Shown: piece after piece, positions 53,012-62,209 of the stretch
Position numbering within the stretch: position 1 is the first letter of the stretch
Layout of the letters: every line of letters begins with the position of its first letter
Virus record (IMG/VR): IMGVR_UViG_3300021365_002389
Span: 1 to 64,000 of that record
Direction: 5' to 3' (one strand)
From: a virus
DNA: 64,000 bases
The notes under the pieces: generated by a model
Told to the model about the DNA's origin: nothing
Seen by the model: the letters and a program-made list of their open reading frames with translations, nothing else
Databases searched by the model: none
Program-made: the position numbers and the translations under genes

Positions 53012-53885
53012 TGTCTTTCAATCCTCTCTTTATAATATCGTAAAAAAAGTCGTCTTGGATCATGTAATATTTTGCTGCCTCATAGTTTTCTTTTACATAC
53101 GGGAGCATATCATAATAATCTTGTTTGTCTAAGTTTTTAAGTATTTTTTTTAATTCTTCTGGGTGGTCAAATTGAAGTATACCCTTTGGGTTGAAAAAGT
53201 TTCCGATATTTTTTGGACCCCAGTAAATCGGTACGGTGCCGGTTATAGCACAGTCTAAAATTTTGTCAGTGAAATAAAACTCTTTTTGAACATTTTCAGT
53301 CGCAATCTGAAACATATAATCCTGTAAAGTTTCTAACTTATCATCAACAAAGTTTCCAACACCAGCGCCAAAATAATCGATATTATAGGATAGGTCCAAA
53401 TTAGGGATAATACTCTTAGCTATGATGTGTCTTAGCTTATGTCCAAAAAGTTGTGTCTTTAAAGAATACGGAAAAGATATAAGTTTACTTTTTTTATGAA
53501 CCTTGCAACCCTCGGTCCTAATAGCAGCGGTGTCTCCAGGACAAAAAACGTAATTTTTACCTCTTTTGATTAGGTCAATGTCAAACGTTAGAATTAAATC
53601 ATAATGATCTTCAAACTGAACTATAACATCATAAGCCCATGGTAACAATTCTCTTGGCTCTTGTATGATTGCAACCTTGTAAGTTGAATCAACTTCTGGT
53701 GCTAGATGTAATTGTTTGTCTGTGAAGATTGTTATTCCACTAAAAGGGTTTTGATTTCTAGTATACTCAACATAAGTTGGTTTTCTCCAAAATTCTTTTG
53801 GACAAGCTGCGGCCATGGCAGACTCGCTGAAACTATCCTGTAAAGCAGTTATATCGAACCTGTTTATTAGCTCTTTTTTTACCAT
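53004..53885 (-). CDS. GT10-type fucosyltransferase-like glycosyltransferase
   Basis: The 293-aa protein shows the core GT10 donor motif at 190-223: YMFQIATENVQKEF, then FTDKILDCAITGTVPIYWG, matching the fucosyltransferase pattern with Glu-Asn, Thr-x-Lys and GTVPxxWG. GDP-fucose is the usual donor, and Gmd and Fcl are encoded about 10 kb downstream. The acceptor is unknown. The start overlaps the RmlB-like gene by 7 bases. No membrane anchor is present, so it acts in the cytoplasm. Confidence 0.8.
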   Translation of the reverse strand: MVKKELINRFDITALQDSFSESAMAAACPKEFWRKPTYVEYTRNQNPFSGITIFTDKQLHLAPEVDSTYKVAIIQEPRELLPWAYDVIVQFEDHYDLILTFDIDLIKRGKNYVFCPGDTAAIRTEGCKVHKKSKLISFPYSLKTQLFGHKLRHIIAKSIIPNLDLSYNIDYFGAGVGNFVDDKLETLQDYMFQIATENVQKEFYFTDKILDCAITGTVPIYWGPKNIGNFFNPKGILQFDHPEELKKILKNLDKQDYYDMLPYVKENYEAAKYYMIQDDFFYDIIKRGLKDNG

Positions 53886-54829
53886 ATGAAATTATCTTTG
53901 TACCAATTTGTTATACTGTCTATTTCTTCGTCAAAGTTTTTCTCTGGACTCCATCCAAGGTCTTTAATTTTAGAGTCATCAAGAGCGTACCTTAGATCTT
54001 GACCAACCCTAGAATAAGAATAATCAACATACTTTTCCCAGTTCTCATCAGTTTTGTGAAAAGCTTTAATTATTTTACGAACTGTCTCTTTGTTCTGTTG
54101 CTCAAAGTCACCAGCAATATTGTATATTTCATTCGTTTTACCCTTTTCTATAAGAGTTAATATTGCATTCGCTGTATCATCAGCATGTAACCAATTTCTT
54201 GTGGGAGTGCCATTATTATGAAGCCTTATTTTTCTACCCCTTAAAAGATTCTTTACACAGAGGGGTATTAATTTTTCTGGATATTGTCTGATCCCATAAT
54301 TGTTTGTAGGCCTTGCTATCATATACTCAATACCATATGTTCTAGACCAAGCCAACACTAACATGTCAGCCGACGCTTTCGCCGCTGAATATGGATTACT
54401 AGGGTGTAACAAATCTTTTTCTGTATGACTACCCTCTATTATATCCCCATAAACTTCGTCTGTACTTATGTGTAAGAAAACAGGGCGGTTGCCACAATTC
54501 TTAGGTTTGTTTCTCACTAAATCAAGTAAATTTTTTGTCCCTAAGATATTCGTATTTATAAATTCATCACTATCAATAATACTGTTTCCAACGTGTGACT
54601 CAGCAGCAAAATTAACAACGTAGTCACAATCATACAACAGGTTCATATCTTTGATATCAACTTGCTCAAATCTAAAGTTTTCATACTTTTGAAATTCTTT
54701 TAAAATCTTAGTATTTGCGGCATACGTTAACTTATCAACGCCAAAGACCATCCAACCTTTGTCTAGTGCTTTTTTAACAAAATAAGATGGAATAAAACCT
54801 AGGCACCCTGTAACATAGAGTATTTTCAT
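53879..54829 (-). CDS. NDP-glucose 4,6-dehydratase (RmlB-like)
   Basis: The 316-aa short-chain dehydrogenase begins MKILYVTGCLGFIPSYFV, with a variant Rossmann loop (normally GxxGFIG). VDKLTYAAN, HISTDEVYGD (catalytic Thr-Asp-Glu) and NPYSAAKASAD (YxxxK) match dTDP-glucose 4,6-dehydratase. It makes a 4-keto-6-deoxyglucose nucleotide, feeding the 3-dehydrase and perhaps the C-methyltransferase. A CDP-glucose version cannot be excluded, and that is what RfbH would normally follow. ATGA overlap links it to the RfbH gene. Confidence 0.87.
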   Translation of the reverse strand: MKILYVTGCLGFIPSYFVKKALDKGWMVFGVDKLTYAANTKILKEFQKYENFRFEQVDIKDMNLLYDCDYVVNFAAESHVGNSIIDSDEFINTNILGTKNLLDLVRNKPKNCGNRPVFLHISTDEVYGDIIEGSHTEKDLLHPSNPYSAAKASADMLVLAWSRTYGIEYMIARPTNNYGIRQYPEKLIPLCVKNLLRGRKIRLHNNGTPTRNWLHADDTANAILTLIEKGKTNEIYNIAGDFEQQNKETVRKIIKAFHKTDENWEKYVDYSYSRVGQDLRYALDDSKIKDLGWSPEKNFDEEIDSITNWYKDNFIW

Positions 54830-56202
54830 CTCTCTATACCACGATCCTTAAAAAAGTCATCCAAAACTTCCTCGATATAAGCAAGCTTTTCTTCAGTGAG
54901 TCCGATATATGTTCCCAAGAAAAAAGTGTTCTTTGTAACAACATCAGCGTTCGGGAACCTTGTAACAAGATCGCCATAATCTTTGCCATACTTTTCTGCA
55001 TACTCCCTATACGCTGGATGATAGAGACAATTACCCGTAAAATAGGATCTTGTTTGAACTTTATTTTCTTCGAAGTGAGATACAAGTTCTTGTTTCTCAA
55101 AAACATCGTTGTCTTTTACCGTTAGCGCATATCCAAACCAGCATGGGTCTGCTTTTTTTGTTGCTTTTGGCAGCATAAAAAAATCTTCATATTTCGAAAA
55201 AGATTCTTCCATCCGTTTAAAGTTCTTTCTACGAGCAGCGTCCATTTCAGGTAATTTATCAAGCTGATGTAGTCCCATGGCTGCTTGAAGATCTAACGGC
55301 TTGGTGTTGAAGCCAATCTCATCAAATACATACCTGTGATCATAGCAAATTTTGTTTTTCCCATCACTCAACCACTCTTGGAATCTATCGCCACAGGCGG
55401 TTCCAGAAGTAACATCCCCTGGCTTTCTTTCATTACAGTAACAAGCACGACCCCAATCTCTAATACTAGCTAAAACTTTTCTGACCCTGAGATTTGAGGT
55501 CGCTGCAAAGCCACCTTCACCTGTTGTCATGTGGTGTGCCGGAAAAAAAGAACAAGTCGATATCAGACCAAAGGATCCTAACTTTTTACCATCATAAAAT
55601 GATCCCAGTGCATCGCAGCTATCCTCTAAAAAATTAAGCTTATACTTCTCAACCAGCGACATTACCCGATCCATATCAGGTGGATTACCTAAAACATGAG
55701 CAAAAGTTATCGCTCTAATATTAGGGTCTTTTTCAAGTTCAGCCTCAACTTCATCAAGATTAAGATTCATACTAGGAAGATCTACATCAACAAACACTGG
55801 TTCATATCCAGCCTGTATGAGTGGGTTAATAGTAGTTGGAAAGCACACAACTGGTGTTATAAACTTAGACCCAGGTGGCATGTGGTACTTTCTCATGGCC
55901 ATCGACTTACTCTTAAACACATTCGCCATCAAAAGATTAGCGGAACTGCCTGAGTTTGTTAGTACGCCATACTTCTGACCAAGGTGCTGAGGGAAAACAT
56001 TCTCAAAGTGCCTGCCTTGTTTGCCAAAAATCAACCATTCGCTCAATAAAATCTTAATAGCCGAAGTATATTCATCAGAACTATAATAAGGTCCCGAATA
56101 ATTTACCCAGTCCTCTCCTTTAACCCATTTATCATTTTCTCTTCTTTCGTTGATGTACTCAGTTACTAACTCAAGAATCTGATCTACTTTATCGTTTGAC
56201 AC
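54826..56202 (-). CDS. rfbH: NDP-4-keto-6-deoxyglucose 3-dehydrase (RfbH/E1 type)
   Basis: The 458-aa DegT-fold protein has His in place of the Schiff-base Lys in FFPAHHMTTGEGG (221-231), the hallmark of sugar 3-dehydrases. Cys196, Cys254, Cys256 and Cys270 give a C-x57-C-x-C spacing like that of the [2Fe-2S] site of E1/RfbH, which separates it from cluster-free ColD. With PMP it removes the C3 hydroxyl to make 3,6-dideoxy sugars. The normal partner reductase (E3) is not in the window. Confidence 0.88.
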   Translation of the reverse strand: MSNDKVDQILELVTEYINERRENDKWVKGEDWVNYSGPYYSSDEYTSAIKILLSEWLIFGKQGRHFENVFPQHLGQKYGVLTNSGSSANLLMANVFKSKSMAMRKYHMPPGSKFITPVVCFPTTINPLIQAGYEPVFVDVDLPSMNLNLDEVEAELEKDPNIRAITFAHVLGNPPDMDRVMSLVEKYKLNFLEDSCDALGSFYDGKKLGSFGLISTCSFFPAHHMTTGEGGFAATSNLRVRKVLASIRDWGRACYCNERKPGDVTSGTACGDRFQEWLSDGKNKICYDHRYVFDEIGFNTKPLDLQAAMGLHQLDKLPEMDAARRKNFKRMEESFSKYEDFFMLPKATKKADPCWFGYALTVKDNDVFEKQELVSHFEENKVQTRSYFTGNCLYHPAYREYAEKYGKDYGDLVTRFPNADVVTKNTFFLGTYIGLTEEKLAYIEEVLDDFFKDRGIER

Positions 56203-56205
56203 TTT

Positions 56206-57054
56206 TTACTTCTCCATCGAATAAATTTCAGATATAGCTTCCCTCAACCCTGAAAAGAGGTTGTCGGGAAACGTCTTAGTACACAGCTTCCAGTCACCAG
56301 TATATCCGTTAGTGGTAATTTCGTTTAGTTTTAAATTTTTGTTAGGCTTGCCCATAACTTCCTCAAGATAATCTGATATTTCTTTGATAGTTAACTTTTC
56401 CTCATAAACCAAATTAATGTCTCTGGGTAAATTGTTTTTCTTGTAGTTATCCATATAATATTCAATTGCCCTACAGACATCCTTATCATAGAAAAAATCC
56501 ATGGTTTTTCTACCTTCGATAAAAGTTTCTGACTGTTCCTCTATACCTTTCGATAAAATCTTAAGTAGCCTGTTTTCTTCTTCGTCTTTGCCAAAGCAAC
56601 CAAAAAGTCTAAAGTTATAAATATTAGTTTTATGTTTTATAATTTTTCTGGCTATCATATTTTTTGATAGTCCGTAAAAATCCTCTGGCATAGAATCAAA
56701 TATTCGATCTTCCTTGAAACAGTTTATATGATTTTTTCTATCAAACTCAGCACCGGAAGCAAAATGAATCATCATTGAAAATCTGTGTTTATTTTCAAAT
56801 AAATTTTCAAACATTTTTATATTTGCCACATAGTCAGAGAAGCTATCATAGTTACCTCTACGACCACCTTTTACAGCCGTGTGAATTACGAAGTCAACTT
56901 TGTTTTGTCTAAACCAGTCAGTGACTTGTCCCTTATTAGTAACATCAAGATCTTGCCTTGTCAAGGAAAAAACTTCATGACCTTTGTTAGAAAAATACTC
57001 ACTTACAGATTTACCAAGGAAACCTGATGCTCCCGTAACTAATATTTTGCTCAT
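56206..57054 (-). CDS. NAD(P)-dependent sugar epimerase/reductase
   Basis: The 282-aa protein begins MSKILVTGASGFLGKSVSEY (GxxGxxG), with DLDVTNKGQV and VDFVIHTAVKGG typical of RmlD/SDR sugar enzymes. FYGLSKNMIARK (YxxxK) supplies the catalytic pair. It probably reduces or epimerises the 4-keto sugar at the end of the local pathway. A four-base overlap joins it to the transketolase beta-like gene. Confidence 0.8.
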   Translation of the reverse strand: MSKILVTGASGFLGKSVSEYFSNKGHEVFSLTRQDLDVTNKGQVTDWFRQNKVDFVIHTAVKGGRRGNYDSFSDYVANIKMFENLFENKHRFSMMIHFASGAEFDRKNHINCFKEDRIFDSMPEDFYGLSKNMIARKIIKHKTNIYNFRLFGCFGKDEEENRLLKILSKGIEEQSETFIEGRKTMDFFYDKDVCRAIEYYMDNYKKNNLPRDINLVYEEKLTIKEISDYLEEVMGKPNKNLKLNEITTNGYTGDWKLCTKTFPDNLFSGLREAISEIYSMEK

Positions 57055-57527
57055 CTTTTTAAATTAAGGTAGCTTGGTTTTCCATCAAACAGGAAAGTGT
57101 CAACTACTTTCTCCAATTCCGCTTCGTCAATTGGCCAGTAACTTGCAATGTTACTAAAATTAGCCATAGTTTTTTTATCATCTTCAGCCCAGTGAGAGAA
57201 CCCAAGGTACCCATAATCTTTATCACGACCACCACCCATTAACTTAACTGGTATTTTTTCATGGTTAATATAATTTCGAATAAACTCATATGGTCTATAA
57301 AGAACAAATGGAGTTATTGAGTAAACAAGTGGTATATATCCGTCTGTTGCAAGACCACAAGCAGCAGCAACCATCAATTGCTCAGATGATCCAAAATCTT
57401 GGAATCTATCCGGGAAATCAATCTTTATTCTGTCCCACAAACCATATCCAAGGTCACCTGTCAGTAAAAAAAGCCTCTCATCTTTCCCCATTTTGTCATG
57501 TAATATACTACTAAACTTTTTTCTCAT
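57051..57527 (-). CDS. Split transketolase, pyrimidine-binding half
   Basis: The 158-aa protein has FLLTGDLGYG and FGSSEQLMVAAACGLATDGY, in which the Glu of SEQ is the conserved residue that activates thiamine diphosphate. It lacks the C-terminal transketolase domain. With the next gene it should form one active site at the subunit interface, moving a two-carbon unit. Overlaps of 4 and 17 bases with neighbours indicate coupled translation. Such split pairs are found in surface-sugar clusters. Confidence 0.83.
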   Translation of the reverse strand: MRKKFSSILHDKMGKDERLFLLTGDLGYGLWDRIKIDFPDRFQDFGSSEQLMVAAACGLATDGYIPLVYSITPFVLYRPYEFIRNYINHEKIPVKLMGGGRDKDYGYLGFSHWAEDDKKTMANFSNIASYWPIDEAELEKVVDTFLFDGKPSYLNLKR

Positions 57528-58167
57528 TCAGTTCCTTTAGTGCTAAATTGTAATCATTTTCACTCATTATATGATAGTGTGCGTTCAAGCCTTTTAAGAA
57601 GGAAAATTCGTTAACTTTTGTGTATCTGATATTTATATCCGGCAAAAAACATTGCAGTCTTTTAACCAGATAGTCTGAATCAACCGCATCGTAGGCAGAA
57701 TATCCATTTACTGAAACATATACTTGGATATTTTTAAGGTTGTTTTCGTATATAAATTTAAGACTTTCCCAGATAGACCCCTCGGCGCACTCGCCGTCGC
57801 TTATCAAGCAATATACTTTTCTATTCTTGTTTGCAAGTGCTTTACCGACAGCAAAAGGGAGACCCATTCCTAAACTACCAGTGGAACAATGTATACCATC
57901 TTTGACATTTCGATGAGGGTGTCCACCATGCTTCTTAAATAATTTAGATGCGTCTGCATTCTCATATTTTTCCAAAACAGCATACAAAGCTAACGCCGCA
58001 TGTCCACAAGATAAGATAAAAATATCCTCCTTATTTTTGTTAGAGTATATTTCATCCACAACTGGAAGGCAAGAAAAATAACTGCCAAGATGTGACAGTC
58101 GGTTATCATATGCAATTTGAACAATTCTTTTTTTGGTGTCTAGTAGATGTTCCACTTTTCTCTCCAA
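57511..58167 (-). CDS. Split transketolase, thiamine-diphosphate-binding half
   Basis: The 218-aa protein holds the diphosphate/Mg2+-binding motif SDGECAEGSIWESLKF followed by VSVNG, and an upstream HCSTGSLGMGLPFAVG, as in the N-terminal domain of transketolase. SCGHAALALYAVL and KHGGHPHR are also family features. It pairs with the 158-aa gene downstream. A classic transketolase is about 650 aa; the two halves here total 376, without the third domain. Confidence 0.85.
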   Translation of the reverse strand: MERKVEHLLDTKKRIVQIAYDNRLSHLGSYFSCLPVVDEIYSNKNKEDIFILSCGHAALALYAVLEKYENADASKLFKKHGGHPHRNVKDGIHCSTGSLGMGLPFAVGKALANKNRKVYCLISDGECAEGSIWESLKFIYENNLKNIQVYVSVNGYSAYDAVDSDYLVKRLQCFLPDINIRYTKVNEFSFLKGLNAHYHIMSENDYNLALKELNEKKV

Positions 58168-58874
58168 TAAGATTGTATCAGACTATCGTAATTTATTTTA
58201 GACTTGTGCATACCCCAAGTAGCTTGTTCCTCATGCCAGCGATAATTGTAACCTATCCAACTAGGGACTGGTAAAATATAGTGTCCACTGTCAGCTAAAC
58301 CACAGTATAAATCATAGTCAGCCGCACCACTATACTTTTCTGGGTTTGTTTTTATCAATCCTTGATCATAAATCTCTCGTTTGTAAAAAACCGTTGGACT
58401 CGTCACCGGGCATTTGCTGACAGCTAAATTTTTAAACTCTTGAACCCCATCATAACGGTGCCCCACTCTGTTAATCTCTCTACCACTTACGTCAACACCC
58501 CTTATGGGACTCTGTATTAATGAAACTTTATCTTTTAACTGGTCCATGATTTGAACACACTTTTCTATGTATTCTAAACTGTAATAGTCATCAGAGCATA
58601 GGGTTGTTATGTAATCACCCGTGCATATTTTCAAACCCTCTTCCCTGGCCTCATCCCAACAAAAAGGATATATGTTTTTTGCGGTGGAGTAAACAACCCG
58701 TTTATTATCTGATGAGTAGGATTTTAAAATATCTAAAGTTGCATCGCTACTCTCATTATCAACAGCAACTATCTCAATATTTTCATAGGTTTGACTGAGA
58801 ACAGAACCAATAGCCTCTTTAATATAATTTTCTGCATTGTAACAAGGGATTATAACAGACACTTTTGCAGTCAT
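58140..58874 (-). CDS. GT2-family glycosyltransferase
   Basis: The 244-aa protein begins with KVSVIIPCYNAENYIKEAIG and has VDNESSDATL and CSDDYYS, the GT-A fold and DxD-like metal motif of family 2. The ATG at 58874 gives an ATGA overlap with the gene upstream; a TTG six bases earlier is less likely. It probably adds a sugar in the cytoplasm; donor and acceptor are unknown. No membrane segment is present. Confidence 0.87.
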   Translation of the reverse strand: MTAKVSVIIPCYNAENYIKEAIGSVLSQTYENIEIVAVDNESSDATLDILKSYSSDNKRVVYSTAKNIYPFCWDEAREEGLKICTGDYITTLCSDDYYSLEYIEKCVQIMDQLKDKVSLIQSPIRGVDVSGREINRVGHRYDGVQEFKNLAVSKCPVTSPTVFYKREIYDQGLIKTNPEKYSGAADYDLYCGLADSGHYILPVPSWIGYNYRWHEEQATWGMHKSKINYDSLIQSYWREKWNIY

Positions 58875-59179
58875 GTCCAATTCTCCGTATTCATAACCTT
58901 ATCGTCTATAAACAAATCATAGAAAGGTTTATCTAACCTTAATTCGTGATACTTTGCACCCCATTTTTCTAGCTGGCGTGTGGTAAGTTCAGTCCAATCA
59001 ATCCCTGTTGTTGCCCCTCTTGCAGTCCAGTAGATTACTGTATTACCTTCATCATACAGTCTGTTGGCCTTGTTGATATTTTCTGGTATTGGTGATGCTA
59101 AATTGTAATCACGAGCCCTACCGGGGGAACCTTCAGGATGAAGACAGATTGTTTCGTCTATGTCTATGTAAATAACCAT
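58871..59179 (-). CDS. Small HAD-type phosphatase-like protein (102 aa)
   Basis: The protein begins MVIYIDIDETICLHPEGSPG (DxD motif I), has VIYWTARG (motif II Thr) and FYDLFIDDKVMN (acidic motif IV). It resembles small capsule-biosynthesis HAD proteins, which lack a cap domain. It may dephosphorylate a sugar phosphate within the island. It couples to the GT2 gene through an ATGA overlap. Confidence 0.78.
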   Translation of the reverse strand: MVIYIDIDETICLHPEGSPGRARDYNLASPIPENINKANRLYDEGNTVIYWTARGATTGIDWTELTTRQLEKWGAKYHELRLDKPFYDLFIDDKVMNTENWT

Positions 59180-59182
59180 GGT

Positions 59183-60100
59183 TCATGTTTTCATTATTTT
59201 GTCAAGTATTTTTGGTAAACGCTGTTTTGATTCGTGTTCTTTTTTAAATCTATTGAATCCATTTTCAGCCATCCGTCGTCGTACATTTTCATTCTTTAGA
59301 AGGTATTTGCACTTTTCATACAGTTCAAGCGAGTTCTTAAAAGTAACGACCTCTTCATCAAGTTTATAATATTCCTCTAAACTTGGCGTTTCTTCTGTGC
59401 AAAGTAATGCTCTTCCGGCTGGAACTTCAAAGAGCCTCGCCTTGATCTGCCTTCTTGGAGGTGTAAGTGTCATGTTCTTTGAGAAGTTTAAACTTATCTT
59501 AGACCTGGCAAAAAGCTCGCACATATCCTCGTGCGAGATTCCATACTTATATTCCACAGGCATCTCTTGTCTTTTAAGAGCATTAGTAAAACTCTCTCTT
59601 TCGATATTTGGAATACCACAAAAAGATATATCGATGTCTTTTTCAATTACTTTGGGGTAAAAATCAAGATTAGTATGCCACATTGCGTGTATAATGTTGT
59701 TATAATCTATTTCTTTAAATTTTTCAATGTAATTTTTTTCCACGGTAGAACATACATGAAACACATTACAAACCTTAGAAGAAAAAGAATCAAATCTCCA
59801 AGTGTCATCACAGAACCAATTAAAAGTTTTACACCTTCCTTTATCTTTTTCTTTAACTAAGTCTTCCCATGGCTCATATGGAGTAAGAGATTTGTCTCCT
59901 GTCATACAGCAATAAATCAACTCAGGTTTAAAACTCTCAACTACCTCTGATAATGATTTTTCCGGTTCAGATGCAGTATCGTAGAAGTAAACTTGGTGTC
60001 CCAACTGCAACAAGGAATAATATGTGTTCCAAAATCCAATATCTATTTTGTGAATATTACCTCTTTTTAGTGTCTTGTTCCACACCATCACAATCTTCAT
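59183..60100 (-). CDS. CgeB-like GT-B glycosyltransferase
   Basis: The 305-aa protein has a Rossmann start, MKIVMVWNKTLKRGN, and a C-terminal nucleotide-sugar region with SLNFSKNMTL, RLFEVPAGRALLCTEET and VRRRMAENGFNRFKKEHE, the pattern of CgeB/group 1 transferases. These transfer sugar from an NDP donor with GT-B fold. Its start overlaps the stop of the gene upstream (ATGA). Confidence 0.8.
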   Translation of the reverse strand: MKIVMVWNKTLKRGNIHKIDIGFWNTYYSLLQLGHQVYFYDTASEPEKSLSEVVESFKPELIYCCMTGDKSLTPYEPWEDLVKEKDKGRCKTFNWFCDDTWRFDSFSSKVCNVFHVCSTVEKNYIEKFKEIDYNNIIHAMWHTNLDFYPKVIEKDIDISFCGIPNIERESFTNALKRQEMPVEYKYGISHEDMCELFARSKISLNFSKNMTLTPPRRQIKARLFEVPAGRALLCTEETPSLEEYYKLDEEVVTFKNSLELYEKCKYLLKNENVRRRMAENGFNRFKKEHESKQRLPKILDKIMKT

Positions 60101-60945
60101 TTAATAGTCTCCAATATATATTTTGGTATGCTCTCTCTTTTTTGCCTCATAAGGTCGATTAACTCTTTACCTTTCAAAGAAAACCACTCTTCGGAAGTAG
60201 CACCCAAAACACCATTTGTTATAGCTTTCATGTTCATCATTCGTGCCTCAACCACTACTCTACACAGAGTCTCCATTGTCTCGGGGAAGAATAAAAAAGT
60301 TTCATTTTGTCCCAATTTTTCCAGGAATTCGCTATAAGGCAATGAACCAACCAATTCATATGGTACATTTTTTACCTTACAGTATGCGACAGCCTTCGCA
60401 GTGTTTTTAATTGGGTTTGTAGAGTCCCATATAGAAATTTTGTTTTGCTTGCTTTTGCTAGATATGTTCTCCAATAAATTCAAAGAACTTAAATCCCATA
60501 TATTTCCGGACAAATTATGTATCGTTTTTAGTTTTAAGTTTTTTTCAACCGTTTCAGCGTGAAGTTTACTTTGGCAAAATATAGCAGTTGCTTTTTTATA
60601 AAAGGCTAGGTTTGCAAGTTCGTTTTTTGGGGCCAAGTAGTTCTCATACCCGGATGGATCTCTTTTGACTAAATATTTGTGATCATGCTCATAGATTGAA
60701 AATTTTGTTTTTCCTTGGACTATATGCTGATAAACGTTATTGTCAAGGTTAAGAAAATTTCCAAATATATAGTGACAATCCTTAGTTTGGTTGAGAATAT
60801 CAACGGTCAATAAATGTGAATTAATTGGAGTAACATCTACTCCCATATTACGAACCACCGAAATAAACTCATCATTGTTTAATTCGCCGCCGCCGTTGAC
60901 TTGTTCAGAAAACCAATCGGCAACAAAAATGATTTTTTTAATCAT
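60097..60945 (-). CDS. GT4-like glycosyltransferase (282 aa, short)
   Basis: The protein begins MIKKIIFVADWFSEQVNGGG, as GT-B transferases often do. The C-terminal region has FFPETMETLCRVVVEARMMN, an EX7E-like motif in which the first Glu sits in PETMET. It is shorter than typical GT4 enzymes (about 350-400 aa), so the fold is compact or partly reduced. Substrates are unknown. Confidence 0.7.
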   Translation of the reverse strand: MIKKIIFVADWFSEQVNGGGELNNDEFISVVRNMGVDVTPINSHLLTVDILNQTKDCHYIFGNFLNLDNNVYQHIVQGKTKFSIYEHDHKYLVKRDPSGYENYLAPKNELANLAFYKKATAIFCQSKLHAETVEKNLKLKTIHNLSGNIWDLSSLNLLENISSKSKQNKISIWDSTNPIKNTAKAVAYCKVKNVPYELVGSLPYSEFLEKLGQNETFLFFPETMETLCRVVVEARMMNMKAITNGVLGATSEEWFSLKGKELIDLMRQKRESIPKYILETIK

Positions 60946-62209
60946 GAGTTTCTAAATTACCCTCAATTTGCGATAACCAATCAGTAACCTCAAATACCTC
61001 AGGTGGATAAACCTTGTTAATCACATCGATATATTTTTCGTGTATTTTTTCTTCTGACATTTCATCATGAAGATATTCTTTCAATTCACTTGCCATAGCT
61101 CTCTTACTGGAGTAAGCATCATAAACATTTCTTAGTGCTTTTTTAAATGACTTTTGATCACTGAAAGCCCATTTAGAATCTTCAACAATAACATTTTCCC
61201 AAACTGCATTTTGTTGAACTTTTTCTAATTCATATTTAACTTTAGTAAATAAAGGTTTCTTATCTGGTTTGCCGTTTTTTTTCTTAAACTTTTTATATAA
61301 AAAATCTACATGACCAGACCATGCCGGTGCCACTACAGGAAGTCCACTATAAGCTGCTTCAAAAATTGGAAGACCGAAACCCTCACCATGAGTCGTAGTC
61401 ACATAACATTTAATTTTGTCGTGATTGTATAGGTGATGAATCTGCTCCTCATTTAAATTTCCGTGCAAAAGATAAACTTTACACTTTTTATCCTTTAGTT
61501 TTTGAATCCAGTGTTTCATACTAGTTTGAAGATTATGTCTATCTGCAATACTATTGTTTTGCATATTTGCTTTTACAACAAGACCGACATTCTCGTCTTT
61601 GAATTCCTCCGCAAACCATCTCACAGTTGCGTCAAGGCATTTTCTTGGTCCTGATTGAGCCACAGTCAAAAAATTAAAATCAGTTTTGAGTTCTAAGCCC
61701 ATATCCTCACAGTCTTTATTCTTAACAGGGTACCCAATGACATCAATTTCTTCAGGCTCTAATTTTAGATCCATCATTTGCCCATTAGCTACTGGTACCT
61801 TGTCCTTATACACTGAGTTTAGAAAAACATTTTTAGCATGATTAGAGACAACTATAACATGATCAATGTCTTTGCAAAATTGTACCCACGTTTCGGATGC
61901 TAAATCTGTTTCTATACCAGCAGTGACACCGATGTTTTTCTCGGCTATATTTGTCCACTCATTTGGTATCATAACCTGCAAAGATAAATTAAAAACACCT
62001 CTAAACTGCTGCCTTTTGTTAATACACGCAAATATTTCTTTATTCTCTTCAGAAACAGTATGAGACCATGGAGTTTTGCCCCAGATAGTTGGTTCAATAT
62101 AAATATCATATAAGTCTGGCCTGCTTTGCAATGCCCGAAAAACACTTCTAGCGTGTTCGCCATATCCGCTTCTGCTAAGGATTGGTCCTTTTAATAATAC
62201 AGTTCTCAT
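60938..62209 (-). CDS. GT4-family glycosyltransferase
   Basis: The 423-aa protein starts at the ATG at 62209, which overlaps the upstream stop as ATGA; a longer start at 62227 is possible but less likely. GPILSRSGYGEHARSVF forms the N-terminal glycine loop, and HGEGFGLPIFEAAYSGLPVV is the EX7E motif of retaining GT-B enzymes. It is similar in layout to the next gene upstream, so the two may build consecutive linkages. Confidence 0.87.
   Translation of the reverse strand: MRTVLLKGPILSRSGYGEHARSVFRALQSRPDLYDIYIEPTIWGKTPWSHTVSEENKEIFACINKRQQFRGVFNLSLQVMIPNEWTNIAEKNIGVTAGIETDLASETWVQFCKDIDHVIVVSNHAKNVFLNSVYKDKVPVANGQMMDLKLEPEEIDVIGYPVKNKDCEDMGLELKTDFNFLTVAQSGPRKCLDATVRWFAEEFKDENVGLVVKANMQNNSIADRHNLQTSMKHWIQKLKDKKCKVYLLHGNLNEEQIHHLYNHDKIKCYVTTTHGEGFGLPIFEAAYSGLPVVAPAWSGHVDFLYKKFKKKNGKPDKKPLFTKVKYELEKVQQNAVWENVIVEDSKWAFSDQKSFKKALRNVYDAYSSKRAMASELKEYLHDEMSEEKIHEKYIDVINKVYPPEVFEVTDWLSQIEGNLETHD

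Noticed and set aside
54826-56202. ColD (GDP-colitose) assignment for the 3-dehydrase
   Set aside because: The Cys196/254/256/270 set fits a [2Fe-2S] E1/RfbH enzyme; ColD lacks the cluster and is shorter.
57630-57637. TATAAATA on the minus strand
   Set aside because: It lies inside the transketolase alpha-like gene, far from a start that a late promoter would serve; likely chance in AT-rich coding DNA.
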